A DNA stretch of 64,000 nt, taken from Nostoc commune NIES-4072 (GTDB lineage Bacteria > Cyanobacteriota > Cyanobacteriia > Cyanobacteriales > Nostocaceae). The stretch is taken from contig NZ_BDUD01000001.1 in assembly GCF_003113895.1 (NCBI RefSeq), forward strand, positions 5,905,512 through 5,969,511, given 5' to 3'. Both the position numbers and the translations under genes were made by a program. This document shows, piece by piece, positions 46,229 through 55,329 of this stretch (position 1 is the first letter of the stretch; the number at the start of each line of letters is the position of its first letter). Under the pieces are notes generated by a model. The model saw only the letters and a list, made by a program, of their open reading frames with translations. It had not been told where the DNA came from and did no database searches.

Positions 46229-46978
46229 ATGCAAACTGACTCTAACAGTTCCGATGATGTTGCATCTGCTAATAATGAGCCTAACCCAGGAAAGTTTTTG
46301 ATTCCGCGATCGCAGCGACAGAGGTTCTTTATTCAGTTTACCTTAATGACCCTAATTGGATGGGTTGTGGGTGGCGTTGCCAGTATCGCCTTAGAGAAAA
46401 TTATTCTCCAAACCTCACCTAGTGTTGTTATCCAACCACAAACATGGAGCATTTTGGTCAGAAGTCTTAGCAATGTTATATTTGCTGTGATTTTTGCTGC
46501 CGATCAGAGCCTTGTCCTTTACCGATATTTATCAGGTTGGCAGTGGATGTTTGCTACTAGTGTAGGTTGGCTGATTGCTAACGGCGTTTCTACAGCCTGG
46601 ATTAACTATCTTTCAAGTATTGCCATATCGTTAAATGAAACTTTATCTCCTGAGCAGACTTTTATTTTTGGATTTCTGTCTGCGATCGCATATATTATTT
46701 CTGGTATTTGGCTGGGGCTTTGCCAGTGGCTGGTATTGAGACGATATACAACAGACATTTGGTGGTGGAATTTTGTACCCTCAATCTCTTTTTTCTGGAT
46801 CACTATTTTGATTTGGTTGCTTTTTGTTGTGCAAAATTTGATTCCAGAAGCCAATCGTACTTTTATACTATATTGGAGTGGACAAGGATTTACAGCATTA
46901 ATTTTGGGAATTATACCAGCAATTAGCTTATGTACCTTGAAAAGAAATTCACATCGCCGGAATGGAATTTCTGGTTAA
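46229..46978 (+). CDS. Hypothetical multi-spanning membrane protein
   Basis: A 249-residue protein. A polar N-terminus (about 1-32) precedes six probable transmembrane helices (around 36-58, 80-97, 107-130, 147-172, 187-207 and 217-238). Tryptophan-rich loops (SGWQWMFATSVGWLIANG; ISGIWLGLCQWLVLRRYTTDIWWWNF) suggest a repeated helix pair, as seen in several cyanobacterial hypotheticals. No catalytic motif is evident and no Shine-Dalgarno sequence is seen. Function unknown. Confidence 0.65.
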   Translation: MQTDSNSSDDVASANNEPNPGKFLIPRSQRQRFFIQFTLMTLIGWVVGGVASIALEKIILQTSPSVVIQPQTWSILVRSLSNVIFAVIFAADQSLVLYRYLSGWQWMFATSVGWLIANGVSTAWINYLSSIAISLNETLSPEQTFIFGFLSAIAYIISGIWLGLCQWLVLRRYTTDIWWWNFVPSISFFWITILIWLLFVVQNLIPEANRTFILYWSGQGFTALILGIIPAISLCTLKRNSHRRNGISG

Positions 46979-47056
46979 TCATAATTAAGTATCGGGTTTG
47001 AAACCTAGTTTTAGCAAAGCTAAGTAAAAACGAAACCTTAGTTAGGATTTTAGATT

Positions 47057-48385
47057 TTATCTAGATTGTAGGGAATCCCAAATTGAATCAAGGTTTGCTT
47101 GAGCTTGTTTGAGTGCTGTTTCTGGAGATGCGCCTAGCATGGTGGCTTCGATGGCTCGACCTAAACTGTCAGACAAACGACTATAGCCAGGAATGATTGG
47201 TCGAGAACCTGATACAGACATTTGGTCAATAAAGATTTTCAAGACAGGTTTTTGCTGGATAAATTCTTGATAAGCCTGACTTTGGGCAGATTTAATGTTA
47301 ACTGGTAAAAAACCCGTCCCTATACTCCATTCTGTTTGGAATTCTTCACTTAGAACATACTCTAAAAATTTTAGTGCGGCTTGCTCCCTTTCTGGTGTTG
47401 TCTTCATCAAATACATATTTCCAGTGGCTGTCACTGTAGCAGGTTTCACATTTGCAGGTATAGGGAATACGTTAAAGTCAACATTAGACTTCATGATATA
47501 AGTCCAAGGGCCTGTGATCTGCATTGCAACGCGGCCTGAAATAAAAGCGTCTTCTTCATAACCTCGCTCTGGGGAAGAAAGGGTTGCTGAACCATCTTTT
47601 AACAGGTCTTGCCAAAATTGTAAGGCTGCGATCGCACCTGGATTCGTCAAATTTGGACGGTTATTTGTTACAATTTCTCCCCCAGCGCTCAATAAAAAGG
47701 GGAACCAACTAAATACAGTCCATTCTTCTTTTCCTAAAGGCAGCAACATTCCGTATTGTTCAGGCCGATTGTCGCCATTCCGGTCTATAGTCAATTTTTT
47801 GGCAACTTCCCTCAACTCTTCCCAAGTCTTAGGAATTTGCATAATTCCCGCAGCTTGGAAAAGTTTAGGTCGATAAAAAATGCCTAGATTACTCGTGTAA
47901 AGGGGTATTGACCAAAGATGCTCGTTTAATTTTAATTCTTCCCATAGGTTAGAGGTAATTTCCGACTTCAAAGGCAATTTTTCCAGCCATTCTTCTAAAG
48001 GTCGAATTGCTCCTAATTGCATAAACTGACCCGTCAATTGAGGATCGAATGACAGAATATCTGGAGGCGCATTGCCCACAACTGCTGTTAATATTTTTGG
48101 CAATTGGGGTTGGCCTATAAAGATAGATTTCACCTTTACATCAGTATGAGTCTGATTAAATTTAGCTACTAGTTTGTTAAACACATACCGATTAGTAGGG
48201 GGATTGATTGATTGCCATAAACTCAGATGAATTACTCCGTCATTCTTCTGGACTGTCCCCTGACAACCATATAAGAATAAGAAAAATATACTCAGAATAA
48301 TTCCCATCAGCGAAAGCCGCCAAGTAGAATTGGTCAACTGGCGGGAAAATTTTTGAATTTGGGATTGGAAAAGGGTAACTTTCAT
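47057..48385 (-). CDS. ABC sugar transporter substrate-binding lipoprotein (family 1)
   Basis: A 442-residue protein. N-terminal basic stretch, hydrophobic core and lipobox LYGC (Cys at about 41) indicate a lipoprotein. Family 1 periplasmic sugar-binding features: SLWQSINPPTNRYVFNKLVAKFNQTHTDVKV, DILSFDPQLTGQFMQLGAIRPLEEWL, YTSNLGIFYRPKLFQAAGI, FISGRVAMQITGPW and a late region with AALKFLEYVLSEEFQ. This is the UgpB/MalE type that captures oligosaccharides or glycerol phosphates. No permease or ATPase gene lies nearby, so it is an orphan that must use components encoded elsewhere. Confidence 0.88.
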   Translation of the reverse strand: MKVTLFQSQIQKFSRQLTNSTWRLSLMGIILSIFFLFLYGCQGTVQKNDGVIHLSLWQSINPPTNRYVFNKLVAKFNQTHTDVKVKSIFIGQPQLPKILTAVVGNAPPDILSFDPQLTGQFMQLGAIRPLEEWLEKLPLKSEITSNLWEELKLNEHLWSIPLYTSNLGIFYRPKLFQAAGIMQIPKTWEELREVAKKLTIDRNGDNRPEQYGMLLPLGKEEWTVFSWFPFLLSAGGEIVTNNRPNLTNPGAIAALQFWQDLLKDGSATLSSPERGYEEDAFISGRVAMQITGPWTYIMKSNVDFNVFPIPANVKPATVTATGNMYLMKTTPEREQAALKFLEYVLSEEFQTEWSIGTGFLPVNIKSAQSQAYQEFIQQKPVLKIFIDQMSVSGSRPIIPGYSRLSDSLGRAIEATMLGASPETALKQAQANLDSIWDSLQSR

Positions 48386-49065
48386 GTCAATTTTTAGATT
48401 TGTTGGGCATCTATCATTTCAGCCTTCTTAAACCACACCGCCCTGTAGTCAATTTTTGAAGATTAAGTTGCTCTATTCTCAAACGTTCAAAACCATGTAA
48501 GGCTTTTTGACAACCATCTCATTGACCCTAGTCATCTACCTGAATCGTGCCATTAGAAACAATACCCTCTATAAGGGTATTGAAGATATCCATCGGGAGC
48601 ATCCCAATTTTGCCAAAAGGTACGGGATTGACACAAAAACCCTGTACAAACCTCTTTCCTTGGCGCTCTTGGCGTCCTTGGCGGTTCGTTATTTCATTAT
48701 TGTTCTAAGCCAAAATCCCGTATAAAAATAAACTTGCACATTTGGGATGCTCCCTATCCATCTTTATTTTATCTATGAGTTCATTGACATCTTTATAATT
48801 AAAAATATATACTTCTCAATCTTAATATAAAAAATATTTATCCTTTTGCATCAGAGTTCAAATAGAATTTGATAAGGCTATTATAGGAATATAACCTCCG
48901 GCAAATAAGGCAATTTTAATTACAAAAAGCTATTTTCTATCTATTTTAAAAAAATTGATCCAACATACTATATTTTATTTTAATATGCGCGACTGCTAAG
49001 TAAGTTAAACTAGTAGAAATTTATTGTATAGTATAATACGTTTATTCCATTGCGACACAAATTTT
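48386..49065. other. Intergenic gap with MITE family D
   Basis: About 680 bases. It contains the 160-bp element at 48595-48754 and AT-rich DNA. A 72-codon frame (48507-48725) runs into the MITE and is rejected. Otherwise nothing recognised. Confidence 0.6.
48595..48754. repeat. MITE-like element, family D
   Basis: Perfect 13-bp terminal inverted repeats GGGAGCATCCCAA (48595-48607) and TTGGGATGCTCCC (48742-48754). A nested pair TACGGGATT/AATCCCGTA (48621-48629, 48713-48721) lies inside, as does a CTTGGCG-repeated stretch. Confidence 0.75.
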
Positions 49066-49809
49066 ATGGTAAGCTCTACCACGCCTTATTTCTTAAGTGG
49101 CTTTTTAGAAAATTCATTTCACTTCAAGCATCATATACAAGATTTTTTACATTTAGATCCCGAAACTGTAGAAACAAAGTTAGCAGCAGAAAAAGAAGAA
49201 ATAAAAAACTTAGGACATAAAGATTTTAATTGGCAAGAAGCAAGTGCATTCTATCGTGATAAAGTAGGAGAACTTTACTTATTTGAATTGGGAGCTTGGC
49301 ATCTGTCAAGTCATGAGTATATTGGAGATATGTTGCGCTTGATTGCAGATTCTGCCCAAGGTCGAGTATTAGATTTTGGTGGTGGAATAGGAACTCATGC
49401 CCTTGGTGCTGCTCTTTGCCCCCAAGTTGAGCAAGTAATCTATTATGATATTAATCCGATAAATCGTGATTTTGTTCAGTATCGAGCTGAGAAAATGAAA
49501 CTGGACAAAAAAATAGTTTTTGCTCTTGAAATGCCTGAAAAAGAGAAATTTGATACGATTTTATGCTTTGATGTTTTAGAACATTTGTTAGATCCTAGCC
49601 AGCAGTTATTGCAATTTTATCAAGCTTTGAACTCTGATGGTAAGATGATAGTAAATTGGTATTTCTTTAAAGGTTTTAATCAAGAATACCCTTTTCATTT
49701 AGATGATCCTAAAGTAGTAGAAACATTTTTCCATACACTTCAGAGTCACTTCTTAGAGGTTTTTCACCCTTACCTCATTACAACTCGCTGCTACCGTAAG
49801 CAGAGTTGA
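49066..49809 (+). CDS. Class I SAM-dependent methyltransferase
   Basis: 247 residues from ATG 49066; a TTG 42 bases earlier would add an unlikely tail (YSIIRLFHCDTNF). The methyltransferase core is at about 100-215: GRVLDFGGGIGTHALGAAL (motif I), VIYYDINPINRDFV (motif II) and FDTILCFDVLEHLLDPSQQLLQF (post-I, typical of class I enzymes). The N-terminal 90 residues contain SAFYRDKVGELYLFELGAWHL. Substrate unknown. It precedes a GT4 gene on the same strand by 107 bases, so a link with a sugar-containing metabolite is possible. Confidence 0.82.
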   Translation: MVSSTTPYFLSGFLENSFHFKHHIQDFLHLDPETVETKLAAEKEEIKNLGHKDFNWQEASAFYRDKVGELYLFELGAWHLSSHEYIGDMLRLIADSAQGRVLDFGGGIGTHALGAALCPQVEQVIYYDINPINRDFVQYRAEKMKLDKKIVFALEMPEKEKFDTILCFDVLEHLLDPSQQLLQFYQALNSDGKMIVNWYFFKGFNQEYPFHLDDPKVVETFFHTLQSHFLEVFHPYLITTRCYRKQS

Positions 49810-49916
49810 ATTTAATTTCATGTTTTTTGGCATGTCTTTTGGGTGGAGCCACAGCGAAACCCAATAAGTAAGTTGTTTAGGTAAAAAATGATCTTGAAAA
49901 TACATTAACGACGAAA

Positions 49917-50981
49917 ATGTACTATAAATTATTATTTATGTCCACTCCAATTGGTTCACTAGGTTCAGGATTGGGTGGCGGAGTGGAATTGACTATCTCT
50001 AACATTGCCAAAGAGATGCTGCGGCGAGGACACGAAGTAAAAATTGTCGCACCTCAGGGGTCTGTTAGCAGTTCATTACCTATTAAAGAAATCCCTGGAG
50101 AACTACAGATACCAGCCCAAAATCAGACTCGCACTGAGCCAATTTTTATCCCGAAAAATTCTGTTCTGGCAAATATGTGGGATTATGCTCGTCAAGTGCA
50201 AGCAGATTATGATCTGATTGTGAATTTTGCTTATGATTGGCTACCACTGTATTTAACACCATTTTTTAACCGTCCGATCGCCCATCTCATTAGCATGGGT
50301 TCTTTGACAGATGTTATGGATCACATAATTGAACAGGTAGCAAATAACTTTCCAGGTACTATTGGTGTTCATGGTCAAACCCAGGCTGCTACTTTTACAT
50401 TTGCAGATAAATGTAGATGTTTAGTGAATGGCATGGATTTATCTGTTTATCAGTTTTGCAGTCAACCTGGTTCTGATCTGGCTTGGGTAGGTCGCATAGC
50501 ACCAGAAAAAGGGCTAGAAGATGCTGTAGCAGCAGCCAAAATTACAGGTATACCGATGAAAATCTTTGGATTAATACAGGATGTACCCTACTGGGAGAAA
50601 ATTTGTCAAGAATATCCTGATGCTCCGATAGAATACAGAGGATTTTTACCAACACACGAACTTCAACAGGAATTAGGTCAGTGTCGAGCATTATTAATCA
50701 CTCCCAGATGGATAGAGGCTTATCCTAATGTGGCACTAGAGGCACTTGCTTGCGGTGTGCCTTTGATTAGTTATTGTCGGGGTGGTTTAACAGAAATTAT
50801 CCAAGAAGGCAAAACTGGCTTTTTGGTGGAACCTGATAGTGTCCAAGGTTTGGTAGAAGCTATTAAGCGTCTGGATGAACTTGACCGCCAAGCTTGTCGT
50901 CAGAAAGCAGAAACTGAATACTCTTTAGAAGCTATGGGCGATCGCGTAGAACAATGGTTTCAAAAAATTATGAGAAACTGA
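49917..50981 (+). CDS. GT4-family glycosyltransferase
   Basis: A 354-residue GT-B enzyme. SGLGGGVELTISNIAKEMLRRGHEVKIVAP (about 17-46) is the acceptor-domain start. DLAWVGRIAPEKGLEDAVAAAKITGIPMKIFG (about 183-215) and LLITPRWIEAYPNVALEALACGVPLISYCRGGLTEIIQEG (about 260-300) form the GT4 donor site with the EX7E pair. Cytoplasmic, nucleotide-sugar dependent, acceptor unknown. It may work with the methyltransferase just upstream. Confidence 0.85.
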   Translation: MYYKLLFMSTPIGSLGSGLGGGVELTISNIAKEMLRRGHEVKIVAPQGSVSSSLPIKEIPGELQIPAQNQTRTEPIFIPKNSVLANMWDYARQVQADYDLIVNFAYDWLPLYLTPFFNRPIAHLISMGSLTDVMDHIIEQVANNFPGTIGVHGQTQAATFTFADKCRCLVNGMDLSVYQFCSQPGSDLAWVGRIAPEKGLEDAVAAAKITGIPMKIFGLIQDVPYWEKICQEYPDAPIEYRGFLPTHELQQELGQCRALLITPRWIEAYPNVALEALACGVPLISYCRGGLTEIIQEGKTGFLVEPDSVQGLVEAIKRLDELDRQACRQKAETEYSLEAMGDRVEQWFQKIMRN

Positions 50982-51009
50982 TATAGTACTAATCAACATT
51001 TGCCCTCAA

Positions 51010-51924
51010 CTACGGCGCGTAGCTTGCCGCCGTAGGCATCGCTAATATTCCCGCATCCCCATCTAAAATTACCTCTATACCCACTGGTAAGGCTGCATTG
51101 GGACTATCATGACCAAAGGGTAAATCAGAAACAATCGGAATCCCCAAATCACCCAAGCGATCGCGCAATACTTCTTCTACACTAAAACTAGACACAGTTG
51201 GCGGCGCTTCACAGCGAGTAAAACCGCCCAAAGCAATACCGCAGACTTGAGACAAAGCACCACTTAAGCGCCACTGTGTCAGCATCCTATCGATGCGATA
51301 AGGTGCTTCTGTAATATCCTCCAGTGCCAGAATTACACCATCCAGATGTGGCAGGATTGGTGTACCCAAAAGGTGAGTAGCGACTGTGAGATTACCTGGT
51401 AATAAAGTGCCTTTTACAACACCACCACCCCAACCGCAACCTTTGAGAGGGGCGAAAGAATTACTTTCTACCCAATCAAATAATCTCTCAATTGACCAAT
51501 CTGACTCATCTACCAAAGTCGTCAGCACGGGGCCGTGAACGCCGGAAATTCCTGCTGTATAAAGGCTCCATAATAAAGCTGTGACATCAGAAAAGCCTAT
51601 GAGCCACTTGGGAACCGCTAAGTTTGACCAATTCCAATCTTCCAAAATACGGGTGCTGCCAAAACCGCCTCTGGCGCAAAGGATACCACGGCAATCAGGA
51701 TCTTGCCATGCTGCTGCTAGTTGGTGGCGGCGGGTTTCGTCTTTACCAGCAAGATAACCCCACTTGTCATCTATCTGAGGACTGATTTCTACTCGATAAC
51801 CACGCGATCGCCAAATTTCTACACTCCGTTCTAATGCCTCAAATTCTCGCAAAGCACCACTAGGGGTAATTACTCGTAGTAAGTCTCCAGGTTTTAGGGG
51901 CGGTGGTAAAATTTTGGATGGCAT
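51010..51924 (-). CDS. LD-carboxypeptidase (peptidase family S66)
   Basis: A 304-residue cytoplasmic serine peptidase that trims the terminal D-Ala of muropeptide tetrapeptides during murein recycling (LdcA type; MccF relatives attack microcin). The nucleophile loop LCARGGFGSTRIL and GFSDVTALL are present, with Glu in ALEDITEAPYRIDRML and His in LPFGHDSPN completing the Ser-Glu-His triad. The last ten codons (MPTAASYAP and stop) are supplied by a dispersed GCGATGCCTACGG-type repeat, so the native C-terminus has probably been replaced. Confidence 0.9.
   Translation of the reverse strand: MPSKILPPPLKPGDLLRVITPSGALREFEALERSVEIWRSRGYRVEISPQIDDKWGYLAGKDETRRHQLAAAWQDPDCRGILCARGGFGSTRILEDWNWSNLAVPKWLIGFSDVTALLWSLYTAGISGVHGPVLTTLVDESDWSIERLFDWVESNSFAPLKGCGWGGGVVKGTLLPGNLTVATHLLGTPILPHLDGVILALEDITEAPYRIDRMLTQWRLSGALSQVCGIALGGFTRCEAPPTVSSFSVEEVLRDRLGDLGIPIVSDLPFGHDSPNAALPVGIEVILDGDAGILAMPTAASYAP
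51018..51042 (-). repeat. Dispersed palindromic repeat forming the LD-carboxypeptidase C-terminus
   Basis: On the minus strand the sequence reads GCGATGCCTACGGCGGC and then AAGCTACGC. This is the element seen as GCGATGCCTGCGGTGG at 37492 and GCGATGTCTACGACGGGC at 36452. Here it is translated and ends in the stop codon. Confidence 0.7.
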
Positions 51925-52081
51925 GAAAATATTTAGGGGTGAGGAGAGACGCGATTTAGGGGTGAGGAGAGACGCGATGAATCGCGTCTGTACAAGGGGT
52001 TAAGAATAAAGACTATACCTCAGAACTCCGATAAAATTTTATTGAATCATTTTTGAAAGCGATCGCTACAGTGGTTTTATT
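51925..52081. repeat. Small duplicated repeat with hairpin
   Basis: TTAGGGGTGAGGAGAGACGC occurs twice (about 51931-51954 and 51957-51978), followed by the hairpin GACGCGAT/ATCGCGTC (51971-51988). A related GAGACGCGATAAATCGCCG piece lies at 59257-59281. Confidence 0.6.
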
Positions 52082-52624
52082 TTAGGTTCGCTTTGTATCT
52101 GACTGTGAATTTTCTTTAGTTGGATTTTGCGGTACAAGATAAATACCCCCAGATATTAAAGTCAGGACGACAGAAAGCCAAAAGGCAATCAGAGAGGGAG
52201 TTTGCCACACTTCACCCAGAGGCGCAATCAAAAGTGCGATCGCAACTATTTGACTAACAGTTTTGAGTTTACCCCAAATATTCGCTCCCGTAATCGTCGT
52301 TTGATTCACCCGCCAACCAGCGATCGCTAATTCTCGCGCTAAAATCAAAAATACTCCCCAAGCTGGCACTTTTCCTAATTCAATAAAAACCAGCAACGGC
52401 GCAAGTACCAGAAGTTTATCCACCAAGGGATCAAGAAACTTACCCAACTCACTAATTTGGTTGAGTTTCCGCGCCAAATATCCATCTAGCCAATCAGTCA
52501 ATGCAGCAATAAGAAAAATCGCCAAACATATCCACTGAGCTTGAGGTGTAGGATTATATAAACCGTAAAGCAGAAATGGTATCCCCAATAGGCGAGAGAA
52601 AGTAATCCAGTTGGGTATGGTCAT
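52082..52624 (-). CDS. pgsA: CDP-diacylglycerol--glycerol-3-phosphate 3-phosphatidyltransferase
   Basis: A 180-residue membrane enzyme (start at ATG 52624 giving MTIPNWITFSRLLGIP; the earlier ATG at 52642 adds six residues). It makes phosphatidylglycerol phosphate, the precursor of PG, a lipid essential for cyanobacterial photosystems. The CDP-alcohol phosphotransferase signature is complete: TDWLDGYLARKLNQISELGK and then FLDPLVDK (D-x2-D-G-x2-A-R-x8-G-x3-D-x3-D, about residues 42-64). Several transmembrane helices are evident. The gene is divergent from the aspartase/fumarase-type gene. Confidence 0.92.
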   Translation of the reverse strand: MTIPNWITFSRLLGIPFLLYGLYNPTPQAQWICLAIFLIAALTDWLDGYLARKLNQISELGKFLDPLVDKLLVLAPLLVFIELGKVPAWGVFLILARELAIAGWRVNQTTITGANIWGKLKTVSQIVAIALLIAPLGEVWQTPSLIAFWLSVVLTLISGGIYLVPQNPTKENSQSDTKRT

Positions 52625-52768
52625 AGGGAATTTAAAAATCAAACTTCAAAATTAACAATAGTAAAGCAACAAGCAGCCAAGCAAATATGCAAAATCTATG
52701 CAGATTAGTGTATCTGGGTGTAGCTGCGTGGGAAAATCTGTTTTCTGTAGCTCTCCTAAAACAATACT

Positions 52769-54190
52769 ATGACTGAACACACAGACTCTCAATTCCGCAT
52801 CGAACGCGATTCGATGGGCGATCGCCAAATTGCTAGTAGCCTTTATTACGGCATTCAAACTTTACGGGCTATAGAAAACTTTCCCATTAGCGGCATAAAG
52901 CCTTTAGATACTTACGTAGATGCTGGATTAATCATTAAAAAAGCTACAGCAATTGTGAATGGAGAACTAAATTGCATTCCCCAAGATATTAGTCAGGCGA
53001 TTATCCAAGCAACTGATGAAATATTGGCTGGGAAGTTCCGGGATCAATTTGTCGTGGATGTTTATCAGGCGGGTGCTGGAACATCTCACCACATGAATAT
53101 TAACGAAGTTTTGGCAAATCGCGCCTTAGAAATTCTTGGTGAAGAAAAGGGCAATTACAAACGTGTTAGTCCCAATGACCACGTTAACTATGGGCAGTCT
53201 ACCAATGATGTGATTCCGACCGCAATTCGTATTGGTGGATTATTGGCATTATCCAAGACATTACACCCAGCAATAGATAGTGCGATCGCATCCTTAGAAA
53301 ACAAAGCTGTAGAATTTCAAGATATCGTCAAATCTGGCAGAACCCACTTACAAGATGCAGTACCAGTGCGTTTGGGCGAGAACTTTCGGGCTTGGGCGCA
53401 AATTCTTACAGAACATCAAAACCGGATTTACACCGCCTCTGGAGATTTGATGGTGCTAGGTTTGGGAGGTAGTGCAGCCGGAACGGGGTTAAATACTCAT
53501 CCTTTGTATCGCGCCCGTGTGGTAGAAGTTCTCTCAGAATTGATTGATACTCCTTTAGAACCTGCACCCCATCTTATGGCAGCCATGCAGAGTATGGCCC
53601 CATTTGTAAATGTTTCTGGTGCTTTACGCAACTTAGCGCAGGATTTAGTCAAAATATCTCATGATTTACGACTGATGGATTCAGGGCCAAAAACAGGCTT
53701 GAAAGAAATTCAACTCCCCCCAGTGCAACCCGGTTCCTCAATTATGCCAGGTAAATATAACCCAGTCATGGCAGAGATGACATCAATGGTGTGTTTTCAG
53801 GTGATGGGTTACGACAGTGCGATCGCATTAGCCGCACAAGCCGGACAATTAGAATTAAATGTGATGATGCCGTTGATTGCTTATAACTTGATTCACAGCA
53901 TCGAAATTCTGGGTAATACTATCGCTGCACTCACCGAACGCTGCATCCAGGGAATTACTGTAAACGAGGAACGTTGTTTAGCTTATGCCGAAGGTAGTTT
54001 AGCTTTAGTAACCGCACTAAATACCCACATCGGTTATTTAAACGCCGCAGCTGTCGCCAAAGAATCTTTAGAAACTGGTAAATCCCTGCGACAAATTGTC
54101 CTAGAACGCGGATTGATGAGTGAAACAGACTTAGCTACAGTGTTAAATCTAGAACAAATGAGTGGTATCTTACCGCTTAGAACAGAATAA
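52769..54190 (+). CDS. Aspartase/fumarase family lyase, probably aspartate ammonia-lyase
   Basis: A 473-residue member of the fumarase/aspartase superfamily. Motifs: YQAGAGTSHHMNINEVLANRALEIL (about 109-133), NYGQSTNDVIPTAIR, SGRTHLQDAVPVRLGENFRAW, and the signature loop GSSIMPGKYNPVMAEM (about 325-340) carrying the catalytic Ser. YQAGAGTS fits aspartase, while MPGK rather than MPAK recalls FumC, so substrate is uncertain between L-aspartate and fumarate/malate. The Tyr in GKYNP instead of the usual Val is uncommon. Monocistronic. Confidence 0.8.
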   Translation: MTEHTDSQFRIERDSMGDRQIASSLYYGIQTLRAIENFPISGIKPLDTYVDAGLIIKKATAIVNGELNCIPQDISQAIIQATDEILAGKFRDQFVVDVYQAGAGTSHHMNINEVLANRALEILGEEKGNYKRVSPNDHVNYGQSTNDVIPTAIRIGGLLALSKTLHPAIDSAIASLENKAVEFQDIVKSGRTHLQDAVPVRLGENFRAWAQILTEHQNRIYTASGDLMVLGLGGSAAGTGLNTHPLYRARVVEVLSELIDTPLEPAPHLMAAMQSMAPFVNVSGALRNLAQDLVKISHDLRLMDSGPKTGLKEIQLPPVQPGSSIMPGKYNPVMAEMTSMVCFQVMGYDSAIALAAQAGQLELNVMMPLIAYNLIHSIEILGNTIAALTERCIQGITVNEERCLAYAEGSLALVTALNTHIGYLNAAAVAKESLETGKSLRQIVLERGLMSETDLATVLNLEQMSGILPLRTE

Positions 54191-54357
54191 TAGGTTATGG
54201 GGCATGGGGCATGGGGCATGGGGCATGGGGCATGGGGCATGGGGCATTAATTATTAATTCTTTTCCCTCCCTCACTCCCTCACTCCCTCACTCCCTCATC
54301 TCCTCCACTCCCCAGTCCCCACTCCCCAGTCCCCACTCCCCACTCCCCATTTAATTT
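54191..54357. repeat. STRR tandem repeats
   Basis: GGGGCAT units (54199-54246) followed by CACTCCCT (54270-54298) and CCCCACT/CCCCAGT units (54307-54350): three different heptamer/octamer families in succession. Confidence 0.88.
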
Positions 54358-55329
54358 ATGCAGACTCAAAAACCATCTGTTAGTCTCATTCGAGCTACAT
54401 CTTACGAACGAGAGGCTTTACGAGAATCCTTAGTCATTCTCCTAGAACCTTTTGGTGGAATGGCAGGGTTTGTGAAAAAAGGCGATCGCGTTTTACTCAA
54501 ACCAAATTTACTTACAGGCTCACGTCCTGGTAAAGAGTGTATCACCCGTGCCGAACTAGTTTACCAAGTTGCCCAGATGGTAATTGAAGTTGGCGGTAAG
54601 CCATTTTTGGGTGATAGTCCTGCTTTTGGCAGTGCCAAGGGCGTAGCAGTAGCAAATGGCTATCTGCCTATTTTAGAAGAACTCAATCTTCCCATCATCG
54701 ATTTTCAAGGTCAGCGTTACCAAACTATTAGTGACAATTTTAATCATCTGCGGTTGTCTAAAGAAGCAATGGAAGCAGATGTAGTGATTAACCTACCTAA
54801 AGTGAAATCACATACGCAATTGACATTAACACTAGGTGTAAAAAACTTGTTTGGTTGCGTCCCCGGTAAAATGAAAGCTTGGTGGCACATGGAAGCCGGA
54901 AAAGATGCGAATAGATTTGGTGAAATGTTAGTAGAAACTGCCAGGGCAATAAACCCTAACTTAACCATATTAGATGGCATCATCGGTCATGAAGGAAATG
55001 GCCCTAGTAATGGTGAACCTCGCCAACTGGGAATTTTAGCAGCCGCATCAGATATATTTGCCTTAGATCGGGCAATGGTAGAAATCCTTAATGTTGCTCC
55101 TGAACAAGTGCCTACAGTTGCAGCTTCCCAAAGACTAGGAGTTTGTCCAGAACTAGCTGACATAGAGTTTCCGCATTTAAATCCTGACTTATTAAAAATA
55201 GAAGATTGGCGGTTACCAGACAAGTTGATGCCCATCGATTTTGGTATGCCCCGCGTAATTAAATCCACGTTTAAGCATCTTTACACCCGATTTATCAAGG
55301 AACCAATGAGTGTTTATGGAAGGGAGTAG
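54358..55329 (+). CDS. DUF362 domain-containing protein
   Basis: A 323-residue protein of the DUF362 family. Conserved pieces: GDRVLLKPNLL (about 41-51), ITRAELVYQVAQMVIEVGGKPFLGDSPAFGSAKGVA (about 61-96), VINLPKVKSHTQLTLTLGVKNLFGCVPG (about 143-170), and LDGIIGHEGNGPSNGEPRQLGILAAASD (about 205-232). Many family members carry a 4Fe-4S ferredoxin domain; this one does not. No enzymatic reaction is established. Monocistronic with its own terminator downstream. Confidence 0.85.
   Translation: MQTQKPSVSLIRATSYEREALRESLVILLEPFGGMAGFVKKGDRVLLKPNLLTGSRPGKECITRAELVYQVAQMVIEVGGKPFLGDSPAFGSAKGVAVANGYLPILEELNLPIIDFQGQRYQTISDNFNHLRLSKEAMEADVVINLPKVKSHTQLTLTLGVKNLFGCVPGKMKAWWHMEAGKDANRFGEMLVETARAINPNLTILDGIIGHEGNGPSNGEPRQLGILAAASDIFALDRAMVEILNVAPEQVPTVAASQRLGVCPELADIEFPHLNPDLLKIEDWRLPDKLMPIDFGMPRVIKSTFKHLYTRFIKEPMSVYGRE

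Noticed and set aside
48507..48725. 72-codon plus-strand ORF
   Set aside because: Its second half is MITE family D.
49024..49065. TTG start of the methyltransferase
   Set aside because: It adds an atypical 14-residue tail; ATG 49066 is preferred.
54199..54350. CRISPR-like array
   Set aside because: The repeats are contiguous 7-8-mers without spacers, which is STRR and not CRISPR.
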